The translations under genes were made by a program, and so were the position numbers. The notes below the pieces were generated by a model. The model was not told the DNA's origin. It was given only the letters and a program-made list of their open reading frames with translations, and ran no database searches. Of a stretch of 5,772 bases of DNA, positions 1-5,772 are shown piece by piece (position 1 is the first letter of the stretch; every line of letters begins with the position of its first letter). The DNA comes from Flavobacteriales bacterium. GTDB lineage: Bacteria; Bacteroidota; Bacteroidia; Flavobacteriales; BACL11. The stretch covers positions 1-5,772 of the forward strand of contig PBQB01000104.1 in assembly GCA_002724895.1 (NCBI GenBank), in the 5' to 3' direction.

Positions 1-1709
1 CTTGGAGAGATGTTAAAACTTGGAATAATTATGCTTATGTAACTACTGAAGCTGATACAGGTTTATTAATTGTTGATTTAAATGATATGTCTGGACAAAC
101 TCATTGGTACGTAACAAACTTTACAAATCCAGTTAACGGTTCATCTACCGAATTTACATCTGCACACAATTTATATATTGATGAAAATGGTATTGCATAT
201 ATTTTTGGAGCAGGTTCAAATTCAGGTTCCAACCCTAGTGATGGAGTTATTTTTTTAGATGTTGAATCAAATCCAACAAATCCATATTATTTAGGCGAGT
301 GGGATGATCATTATATTCATGATGGTATGACTAGAGGAGATACTTTATATGCTGGATGTATAAACATAGGTGAGTTATATATTATTGACGTTAGCGATAA
401 AAATAATCCAATTGTTTTAGGCCACAGACCTACTCCATCAAATTTTTCACATAATATTTGGGTTTCTGATGATGGAAATTATGTTTTTACAACTGACGAA
501 AAATCCAATGCATTTATAGGATCTTATGATATAACTAACTTGTCAAATATTATTGAGATAGATAGAATTCAATCAAATCCTGGTTCCAATTCAGTACCAC
601 ACAATACACATGTAGACGGTAATTTTTTAATCACCTCATGGTATAGGGATGGTACTGTTGTTCATGATATAACATATCCAGATAATATTATTCAGGTAGC
701 ATACTTTGATTCTTATATTGGTGGTGGTAATAATGGACCTAATAACGGATTTGACGGGTGTTGGGGTACATACCCTTATTTACCTTCAGGTAATATTATT
801 TCTTCTGATATAAACAGCAGTTCTAGTCAGTCAGGTAGATTACTAGTTTTTAGAAGAGATTTTCAACAAGCATGTTTTTTAAAAGGTAATGTTACTGATT
901 TAAATTCAAGTCTTCCTTTAAGTGGTGTAAAAGTTGAAATTATAAGTCCTATTTTAAATTTTGAAACAACTAATATTTTAGGTGATTATTCTACTGGAGT
1001 TCCTACTGCTGGAACTTTTGACATTATATTTTCTAAGGCATGTTATCTTTCTGACACTATAACTTTAAGTATGTTAAATGGTATAGTTACTACATTAGAT
1101 ATTGCTTTAGAACCTTCTTTTATTTCATCTTCTTTCAATGGAGGAGCTATTGATAATTCAATTGGAAATGGAGGTTTTTTTAATGGTGATCAACATTTGA
1201 TTTTTAATTCTTATCAAGAGTGTATTATTAAGTCAGCAAATATTTATTCAGAAGGATCAAATACAATTACTTTTGAGCTAAGAAATAATAATGGAAATGT
1301 AATTGATGATACAACATTAAGCATTCTTTCTGGTTTACAAAATATTATTCTTAATTTCGAAGTTCCAGTTGGTAATAATATGCAATTAGGTGTCAGTCAA
1401 GGGTCATTATACAATAGTGGATTATATAGAAACTCTACTGGTGCTATTTTTCCATATGATATAGGTCCATTAATTACAATTACTGGAACAAGCGCACAGT
1501 CTGGTAGTTCTTATTATTATTTTTATTATGATATTGAAGTAGATGTATCATGTGGTAATACAACTTTTACAAGCGAAGTTTTAAATAGAGATAGAAAATT
1601 ATTAAAAACAATTGATATTTTAGGAAGGGAGAATAATACAAAAGCAAATAATTTGTTAATTTTTATTTATGATGATGGAACAGTTGAAAGAAAAATAATT
1701 ACAAAATAG
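1..1709 (+). CDS. Secreted choice-of-anchor B family protein with T9SS C-terminal tail (5' end outside window)
   Basis: The reading frame is open from base 3 and encodes in-frame, family-like sequence (WRDVKTWNNYAYV) before the ATG at 87, so the true start lies upstream and 87 is internal. Residues are numbered from that ATG. Before residue 1 and through about 256 run LVIVP-type repeats (LYIIDVSD at 97-104, a GCWGTYPYLPSGN motif at 224-236) typical of the choice-of-anchor B family. Residues about 262-343 resemble a carboxypeptidase-regulatory-like beta-sandwich (LKGNVTD, then LSGVKVEI). Residues about 345-488 form a further beta-rich module ending in a Tyr/Phe run. The last 40 or so residues (KLLKTIDILGRE, IYDDGTVERKI) look like a short T9SS sorting tail, so the protein is probably exported through the outer membrane and surface-attached or released. 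The biochemical role is unknown. gcvT follows 7 bases after the stop. I am confident of the family and tail, less so of domain borders. Confidence 0.85.
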   Translation, partial: WRDVKTWNNYAYVTTEADTGLLIVDLNDMSGQTHWYVTNFTNPVNGSSTEFTSAHNLYIDENGIAYIFGAGSNSGSNPSDGVIFLDVESNPTNPYYLGEWDDHYIHDGMTRGDTLYAGCINIGELYIIDVSDKNNPIVLGHRPTPSNFSHNIWVSDDGNYVFTTDEKSNAFIGSYDITNLSNIIEIDRIQSNPGSNSVPHNTHVDGNFLITSWYRDGTVVHDITYPDNIIQVAYFDSYIGGGNNGPNNGFDGCWGTYPYLPSGNIISSDINSSSSQSGRLLVFRRDFQQACFLKGNVTDLNSSLPLSGVKVEIISPILNFETTNILGDYSTGVPTAGTFDIIFSKACYLSDTITLSMLNGIVTTLDIALEPSFISSSFNGGAIDNSIGNGGFFNGDQHLIFNSYQECIIKSANIYSEGSNTITFELRNNNGNVIDDTTLSILSGLQNIILNFEVPVGNNMQLGVSQGSLYNSGLYRNSTGAIFPYDIGPLITITGTSAQSGSSYYYFYYDIEVDVSCGNTTFTSEVLNRDRKLLKTIDILGRENNTKANNLLIFIYDDGTVERKIITK

Positions 1710-1716
1710 ATAAAAA

Positions 1717-2790
1717 ATGAAAAAGTTAGAATTATCTAATAATCATCTATTATTAGAAGCTAAAATGGTTCCCTTTTCAGGTTTTTTGATGCCAATTCAA
1801 TATTCTGGAGTTAAAGCTGAACATTTAACCGTTAGAAATGAAGTGGGAATATTTGATGTTTCTCATATGGGTGAAATAATTGTTGAAGGAAAAAATTCTT
1901 TAGACTACTTACAATATTTGACTTCTAATGATGTAAGTAGATTAAGCATAGGAGATGTTCAGTATTCCTATTTTCCTAATAATTTAGGAGGAATAGTTGA
2001 TGATTTTTTATTATACAAATTAGCTGATAAAAAATATATGTTAGTAGTGAATGCGTCTAATATCGAAAAGGATTTTAATTGGATGAAAAAACATAATTCA
2101 TATAAATGTATTGTAGAAAACTATTCAAATAAATATGGATTATTAGCACTTCAAGGTCCTGATTCACTATCTCTACTTCAAAATTTAACAGATATAGATT
2201 TATCATCATTGATGTATTATAAGTTTAAAAATGGAAATATTTTAGATGTAAAAAATGTAATTATTTCTAGAACAGGTTATACTGGTGAGTTAGGATACGA
2301 GCTTTACATTGAAAACATATACTTAAAGAAGGTCTGGGAAATTTTATTTAATCAATCAGTATCTCTAAAACCCATAGGTTTAGCTGCCAGAGATACATTA
2401 AGGTTAGAGAAAGGATACTGTTTATATGGAAATGATATTAATGAGAATACATGTCCTCTTGAAGCTGGTCTTGGATGGGTGACAAATTTTAACAAAAAAT
2501 TTATTAATTCTGAAAATATTAAAAATAAACTAAATTCATTAAAATCTAAATTAGTTGGTCTAGAAATAATCGACAGAGGGATTGCTAGAAAAGGTTATGT
2601 AATAATTGATGCTAATGGAACTAAAATAGGTGATATTACTTCTGGAACAATGTCTCCTTCATTAAATAAATCTATTGCTTTAGGATATATTAATAATAAT
2701 TTAAGCCAAATTGGTAATGTTGTATATATTCTTATTAGAAACAAGAAAATAAAAGCAAAAATAGTTTCTCTTCCTTTTTATGAAAAATAA
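1717..2790 (+). CDS. gcvT: Glycine cleavage system T-protein (aminomethyltransferase)
   Basis: GcvT takes the aminomethyl group carried on lipoylated H-protein, passes its methylene to tetrahydrofolate and releases ammonia. It acts in the cytoplasm with GcvP, GcvH and Lpd, none of which is in this window. At 357 residues it has normal family length. Visible family signatures are KMVPFSGFLMPIQYSG (16-31), VGIFDVSHMGE (43-53), GGIVDDFLLYKL (91-102, containing the catalytic Asp at 95 or 96), RTGYTGELGYELYI (185-198, folate-site region with Glu195), GLAARDTLRLEKG (221-233) and CPLEAGLGWVT (246-256). These intact motifs favour true GcvT over the folate-binding YgfZ relatives. The ATG at 1717 fits the family N-terminus; the next Met (17) lies inside a conserved block. 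The gene begins 7 bases after the preceding stop, and its last 11 bases overlap the comB-like gene, suggesting one transcript. No Shine-Dalgarno is seen, only an A-rich leader. Confidence 0.96.
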   Translation: MKKLELSNNHLLLEAKMVPFSGFLMPIQYSGVKAEHLTVRNEVGIFDVSHMGEIIVEGKNSLDYLQYLTSNDVSRLSIGDVQYSYFPNNLGGIVDDFLLYKLADKKYMLVVNASNIEKDFNWMKKHNSYKCIVENYSNKYGLLALQGPDSLSLLQNLTDIDLSSLMYYKFKNGNILDVKNVIISRTGYTGELGYELYIENIYLKKVWEILFNQSVSLKPIGLAARDTLRLEKGYCLYGNDINENTCPLEAGLGWVTNFNKKFINSENIKNKLNSLKSKLVGLEIIDRGIARKGYVIIDANGTKIGDITSGTMSPSLNKSIALGYINNNLSQIGNVVYILIRNKKIKAKIVSLPFYEK

Positions 2791-3520
2791 AAAAAATGTT
2801 AAAGTTTGTTTATCTCCTAATCAATTTTCATTGTATTCTGATGAGAAATCAATAGTAGTAATTATTGATATTTTAAGAGCAACTACTGTAATTTCCACTG
2901 CATTTAAATTTGGTGTTAAGGATATCTTACCTGTAAAGTCTGTAGAAGAAGTTAAGTTGTTTAAAAATAAAAAAAATTGCATCGTTGCTGCTGAAAGGAA
3001 TACATTACCAATTAAGGGAATTAAATTTGGAAATTCTCCTTTTCAATACATTCATAATAATGAAATTATTGATAAAACTCTTGTTTTAACTACAACTAAT
3101 GGAACAAAGGCAATAAGCTTAGCGAGGGAACATGATATAGTTACAATGTCTCTAATAAATATTGATGCTGTATATGATTTTTTATTAAATTATAATAGTC
3201 AAAATGTAATTATACTTTGTTCTGGTTGGAAGAATTTTATAAATCTTGAAGATACAATATGTGCAGGCAATTTATGTCATAAATTACTTTCAACTAATCA
3301 ATTTATTTCGAATTGTGATTCTTCAAGAATAGCAATGGAAATTTTTTTAAAAAGTAAAAATAATTTGTTTGAATTCTTACGTGATTCTTCTTATAGAAAG
3401 CGAAATTATTCTCCAGAATTAGTAAAGGATTCCAAATTTTGTCTTAATCCTAATTTTTATTCAGATATAGTCCCTTTTTATGAAAATGGAAGACTTGTTA
3501 AAAAGGTTTTTGATTTTTAA
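2780..3520 (+). CDS. comB: ComB family 2-phosphosulfolactate phosphatase
   Basis: ComB family enzymes hydrolyse 2-phosphosulfolactate to sulfolactate and phosphate, the second step of coenzyme M synthesis in methanogens. Many bacteria without coenzyme M carry homologues whose role is unclear. Visible motifs are VVIIDILRATTVIS (26-39), AAERN (70-74), FGNSP (83-87), TTTNGTKAI (104-112), LCSGW (146-150), EDTICAGNLC (157-166) and DSSRIA (180-185), followed by the family-like C-terminus with FCLNPN (220-225). The length, 246 residues, is usual. The ATG at 2780 lies inside the end of gcvT and gives an 11-base overlap; the next in-frame Met is residue 123, beyond the conserved core, so the overlapping start is well supported. 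Coupling to gcvT is inferred from the overlap. The stop is 9 bases from the convergent beta-barrel gene. Family assignment is firm; the in vivo substrate here is not. Confidence 0.9.
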   Translation: MKNKKNVKVCLSPNQFSLYSDEKSIVVIIDILRATTVISTAFKFGVKDILPVKSVEEVKLFKNKKNCIVAAERNTLPIKGIKFGNSPFQYIHNNEIIDKTLVLTTTNGTKAISLAREHDIVTMSLINIDAVYDFLLNYNSQNVIILCSGWKNFINLEDTICAGNLCHKLLSTNQFISNCDSSRIAMEIFLKSKNNLFEFLRDSSYRKRNYSPELVKDSKFCLNPNFYSDIVPFYENGRLVKKVFDF

Positions 3521-3523
3521 CTT

Positions 3524-3539
3524 TTTATTTTAAAATAAA
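3524..3539. terminator. Possible bidirectional terminator: 16-base AT-only palindrome between convergent genes
   Basis: The bases TTTATTTTAAAATAAA form a perfect inverted repeat with no spacer, centred between 3531 and 3532. It overlaps the end of the - strand beta-barrel gene and begins 4 bases after the comB stop. Its position between convergent genes suits a shared terminator, but there is no GC stem and a perfect palindrome without a loop would make a weak hairpin. In DNA this AT-rich, such a palindrome can arise by chance. Confidence 0.2.
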
Positions 3540-4210
3540 TAAATAAAACCTAAATTAAATGATTTATTTTTAAATGTGTATGAGTGAGAATCAGATAATA
3601 TATCTATTGGTGTAGAAATTTTTCCAATTTCTGTTAATCCAGTATAATTTCTTAAATCAATCATTAAACTTTCTGTTAGATTGTAAGAAATGCCAAAATT
3701 TACACCAATGTCTAGATTTTGTTCTTTGAATTCCCCCTTGTCTTGAAGAAGTATATTTTCTGGACTTTCACTATAAGTATAGTCAGAGTTAATCAAAAAT
3801 CCAATAGTTGGACCAAAATTAAGCTTGAATTTTGTTGTAATAGGGAATGATAAGATTGGGTTAAGACTTGCGTAGGATAAAACCATATCATTCGTTGTTT
3901 TATACATGTCTCTACTATTAAGTAAATAGTCATGTTTATAATCATAATTAAATGAAAGACTCTTTTGAGTATACAATATTTCTGTGTTTAATTTCCATTT
4001 TTGATTAAATGGTATTTGTATACAAATACCTCCCGAAAAGCCAATATTAGGATTAACACTAATATTTTTAACATATTCTTCTGGAATAGAATTTATATTT
4101 GCTATTTCTATTCCAAATTTAATACCATACTTATTAGGTAAAAGACTTTGAGATTTTATATTAAATACTGAAAAAATAAATAATATAAAAATTAGAGTGT
4201 TTTTTTTCAT
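3530..4210 (-). CDS. Outer-membrane beta-barrel (porin-family) protein
   Basis: This is a 226-residue protein with a clear signal peptide: two Lys after Met, a hydrophobic core TLIFILFIFSVF (5-16) and a likely cleavage near IKSQS (18-22). The rest alternates short hydrophobic strands with polar turns, for example YGIKFGIEIANI (28-39), GFSGGICIQIPF (57-68), WKLNTEILYTQKSLSF (72-87), FKLNFGPTIGFLI (128-140) and LDIGVNFGISYNL (166-178). It ends in FNLGFIYLF with a terminal Phe, as expected of an outer-membrane barrel recognised by the BAM machinery. The overall pattern matches the Bacteroidota outer-membrane beta-barrel/porin-family proteins (OMP_b-brl type). No ligand or transport role can be read from the sequence. 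It starts 9 bases after the dnaN stop, so it is probably co-transcribed with dnaN. The ATG is fixed by the signal peptide that follows it. Confidence 0.82.
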   Translation of the reverse strand: MKKNTLIFILFIFSVFNIKSQSLLPNKYGIKFGIEIANINSIPEEYVKNISVNPNIGFSGGICIQIPFNQKWKLNTEILYTQKSLSFNYDYKHDYLLNSRDMYKTTNDMVLSYASLNPILSFPITTKFKLNFGPTIGFLINSDYTYSESPENILLQDKGEFKEQNLDIGVNFGISYNLTESLMIDLRNYTGLTEIGKISTPIDILSDSHSYTFKNKSFNLGFIYLF

Positions 4211-4219
4211 TTTACAAAT

Positions 4220-5338
4220 TTAAGAATTTAACATCACCGGCATAACTAACATTAGAGTATTTTCATTTTCATTTTGACCATCTAGAGGAAGAATTATTCC
4301 AGCTCTATTTGGAGTGCTCATTTCAAACGATATTTTATCAGATCCTATATTGTTTAGCATCTCTATTAAGAATCTTGAATTAAAACCTATTTCTATATCA
4401 TCACCTTCATACTGACATATGAGTCTTTCTTCAGCTTTATTTGAAAAATCTAAGTCTTCAGAAGTTATTTGTAGATTGCTTCCAGCAATTTTAAATTTTA
4501 TTTGATGTGTAGTTTTATTTGCAAATATAGACACTCTTTTTATTGAATTTAGTAATTCAGAAGTTTCAATAGTTAATTTGTTAGGGTTTTCAGTAGGAAT
4601 TACAGCATCATAATTAGGATACTTCCCATCAATTAATCGGCAAATAACTGTAGTATTACTAAATGAAAATAGTGCATTTGTTTCATTTAGTTCAATTATT
4701 ATGTTTTCTTCATCCTCAATATTATTTTTTAAGATATTTAGAGGTTTTTTAGGTAATATAAATGCTGTTGTTATCTCTGAACTAACATCATTTCTAGTAT
4801 GCTTAACAAGCTTATGTGCATCTGTTGCTACGAAAATTGTATTATCTGGAGAAATATTGCAATACATTCCTGACATTACTGGTCTAATTTCATCATTACC
4901 ACTTGCAAAAAGTGTTTTATTAATTGCATTTGCTAATATATTTCCTTTAATATTTGTTGAATTACTATTATTTAGTTCAGGAATTTTTGGAAATTCATCT
5001 GCATTATTACCTGCAAGTTTATAATTTCCAAGCTCAGAACTAATCTCTATTGCATAATTTTCAGCATTTACTACGAATGTTAATGGTTGATTTGAAAAAG
5101 TTTTTAATGTGTCAATTAAAATTCTAGCGGGTATTGCTATTTCGCCACTTGAATTGGACTCAACATTTAAACTAGAAATCATAGTTGTTTCTAAATCAGA
5201 AGCTATTATTTTTATTTGATTTTGCTTAATATCAAATAAAAAGTTATCAAGAATAGGAAGGGTGTTGTTTGCACTAATTACACCGTTTAATTTTTGTAAT
5301 TGCTTTAATAATGCATTACTGTTTATAATGAATTTCAT
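4220..5338 (-). CDS. dnaN: DNA polymerase III beta subunit (sliding clamp)
   Basis: The beta clamp is a ring-shaped dimer around DNA that holds the replicative polymerase and serves as a docking platform for replication and repair proteins. The 372 residues are the normal length for three clamp domains of roughly 120 residues each. Visible signatures are MKFIINSNALLKQL at the N-terminus, NTLPILDNFLF (25-35), ASDLETTM (46-53), GEIAIPARIL (65-74), the central ATDAHKLVKH (171-180), RLIDGKYPNYDAVIP (234-248), GFNSRFLIEML (318-328) and the C-terminal LMLVMPVML (362-370), which contributes to the peptide-binding pocket. The ATG at 5338 fits the family N-terminus; the next Met is residue 53. No dnaA or recF is adjacent, so this is not the classical origin arrangement. 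A Bacteroidota-type promoter lies just upstream, and a beta-barrel gene follows after 9 bases. Confidence 0.97.
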   Translation of the reverse strand: MKFIINSNALLKQLQKLNGVISANNTLPILDNFLFDIKQNQIKIIASDLETTMISSLNVESNSSGEIAIPARILIDTLKTFSNQPLTFVVNAENYAIEISSELGNYKLAGNNADEFPKIPELNNSNSTNIKGNILANAINKTLFASGNDEIRPVMSGMYCNISPDNTIFVATDAHKLVKHTRNDVSSEITTAFILPKKPLNILKNNIEDEENIIIELNETNALFSFSNTTVICRLIDGKYPNYDAVIPTENPNKLTIETSELLNSIKRVSIFANKTTHQIKFKIAGSNLQITSEDLDFSNKAEERLICQYEGDDIEIGFNSRFLIEMLNNIGSDKISFEMSTPNRAGIILPLDGQNENENTLMLVMPVMLNS

Positions 5339-5356
5339 ATTTTAAAATTTACTTTT

Positions 5357-5390
5357 CAAATATAATTGATATCATTCTTTATTTATCAAA
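5357..5390 (-). promoter_or_regulatory. dnaN: Putative Bacteroidota-type promoter for dnaN
   Basis: On the - strand the 52-base gap upstream of dnaN holds TTTG (5390 to 5387), 22 bases, then TATATTTG (5364 to 5357). The second box is an exact match to TAnnTTTG, the -7 element of Bacteroidota housekeeping promoters, and the spacing falls in the range reported for their -33 TTG element. Transcription would begin around 5350, leaving a leader of about 12 bases before the ATG at 5338, which suits genes without a Shine-Dalgarno. The -33 box starts directly after the stop codon of the upstream gene. This rests on motif match and position only; the AT-rich background raises the chance of coincidence. 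Confidence 0.5.
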
Positions 5391-5772
5391 TTATTTATTA
5401 AAATCATCAATATTAATTAACACTTTGTTAAAAACATATTTTTGAATTATCATTAATTCATTATTAGTATTTTTTGATAAAAGAACATCAATATTTGATT
5501 CTTGATTATTTGTTTTTTTGATTTTATCTTTACTATATAAAAACAAAGTGTCTTTATTTACTGTTAGTCCAAATATTGGTTTTTTATTTGTCAAAATACT
5601 ATCTGAGTTAAATTTACTATTATAATTTATATTTTTAATTAAGTTGACATAATTGTTGATTGCCAAAGTATCAAATTCAATACTTTGCTTTCTATAATTT
5701 AGTAATTGTATAGGATTCATTACAATACTGAAAGAGTTTTTAGGATTTGTATAATCTATCAATGAAATGTTA
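5391..5772 (-). CDS. Hypothetical protein, C-terminal part (5' end outside window)
   Basis: The frame stays open to the right edge of the window, giving 126 visible residues up to the TAA at 5393-5391. A TTG codon at 5762 could be read as a start, but coding continues upstream of it with no stop, so this is more likely the C-terminal part of a longer protein. I do not recognise the family. The visible part is polar and rich in Asn, Lys, Ile and Ser, with no membrane segment and no cysteine. It suggests a mixed alpha/beta fold, with strand-like stretches such as KPIFGLTVNKDTLFLYS and ELMIIQKYVFNKVLINI near the end. Some Flavobacteriales, as I recall, have gldF-gldG beside dnaN, but the C-terminal membrane helix expected of GldG is absent, so I do not call it that. 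It lies 52 bases upstream of dnaN on the same strand. Confidence 0.6.
   Translation of the reverse strand, partial: NISLIDYTNPKNSFSIVMNPIQLLNYRKQSIEFDTLAINNYVNLIKNINYNSKFNSDSILTNKKPIFGLTVNKDTLFLYSKDKIKKTNNQESNIDVLLSKNTNNELMIIQKYVFNKVLINIDDFNK

Noticed and set aside
87..89. ATG at 87 as the start of the secreted protein
   Set aside because: The frame is open upstream and encodes family-like sequence (WRDVKTW, LLIVDLND), and no signal peptide follows the ATG, so the gene begins outside the window.
2773..3486. A 14-base direct repeat (cctttttatgaaaa) at 2773-2786 and 3473-3486, near the ends of gcvT and comB
   Set aside because: Both copies are in coding sequence and encode PFYE in the respective proteins. 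The similarity is short and AT-rich and there is no flanking identity, so chance is the simplest explanation.
4215..4222. TAAATTTG on the - strand just before the beta-barrel gene, an exact TAnnTTTG match
   Set aside because: No TTG box lies at a suitable distance upstream, and a start site here would fall at or inside the ATG. In this AT-rich sequence single boxes occur by chance.
4701..5024. Open frame of 107 codons on the + strand inside dnaN
   Set aside because: It is fully antisense to the strongly conserved dnaN coding sequence, and its product is a low-complexity hydrophobic sequence with no family features.
5391..5772. GldG C-terminus as identity for the partial gene at the right edge
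   Set aside because: Suggested only by remembered gene order next to dnaN. The visible sequence has no C-terminal transmembrane helix, which GldG should have.
1..5772. tRNA, rRNA, CRISPR, insertion sequence or riboswitch
   Set aside because: Nearly every base is in a coding frame, the gaps are 52 bases or less, and I saw no repeat arrays, terminal inverted repeats, transposase motifs or structured GC-richer stretches. A glycine riboswitch could be expected before gcvT, but only 7 bases separate it from the preceding gene.

Overview
The window is strongly AT-rich. Its gene starts lack Shine-Dalgarno sequences; short A-rich leaders precede the start codons instead. It encodes a secreted beta-propeller-like protein with a type IX secretion (T9SS) C-terminal tail, and it has a promoter of the Bacteroidota type (TTTG and TAnnTTTG boxes). 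Together these point to a member of the Bacteroidota, most likely an AT-rich, possibly marine, Flavobacteriales lineage. This placement is inferred from gene content and signals, not from a marker-gene phylogeny.

Layout. On the + strand, three tightly packed genes run left to right. The first is the 3' part of a large secreted protein: choice-of-anchor B region, carboxypeptidase-regulatory-like domain, an unnamed beta-sandwich-like module and a T9SS sorting tail. Seven bases later comes gcvT (glycine cleavage T-protein), and its last 11 bases overlap the start of a comB-like gene (2-phosphosulfolactate phosphatase family). On the - strand, three genes run right to left towards them: a partial gene of unknown function that enters from the right edge, dnaN (beta sliding clamp) and a small outer-membrane beta-barrel protein. 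The two gene sets converge with only 9 bases between their stop codons at 3520 and 3530.

How the genes fit together. gcvT and comB look translationally coupled. GcvT supplies one-carbon units through tetrahydrofolate, and the ComB-like enzyme would act on a phosphorylated sulfonate, but no coenzyme M pathway is evident here. dnaN appears to have its own promoter in the 52-base gap behind it, and the beta-barrel gene follows 9 bases after its stop, so the two are probably co-transcribed. The window is almost fully coding: the longest gap is 52 bases, and I see no RNA genes, mobile elements or CRISPR arrays.

Most of this is ordinary conserved chromosome. I did not find a convincing undescribed system. 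The points most worth a second look are the architecture of the secreted protein with its compact T9SS tail, the gcvT/comB coupling in an organism not expected to make coenzyme M, and the unidentified gene at the right edge.
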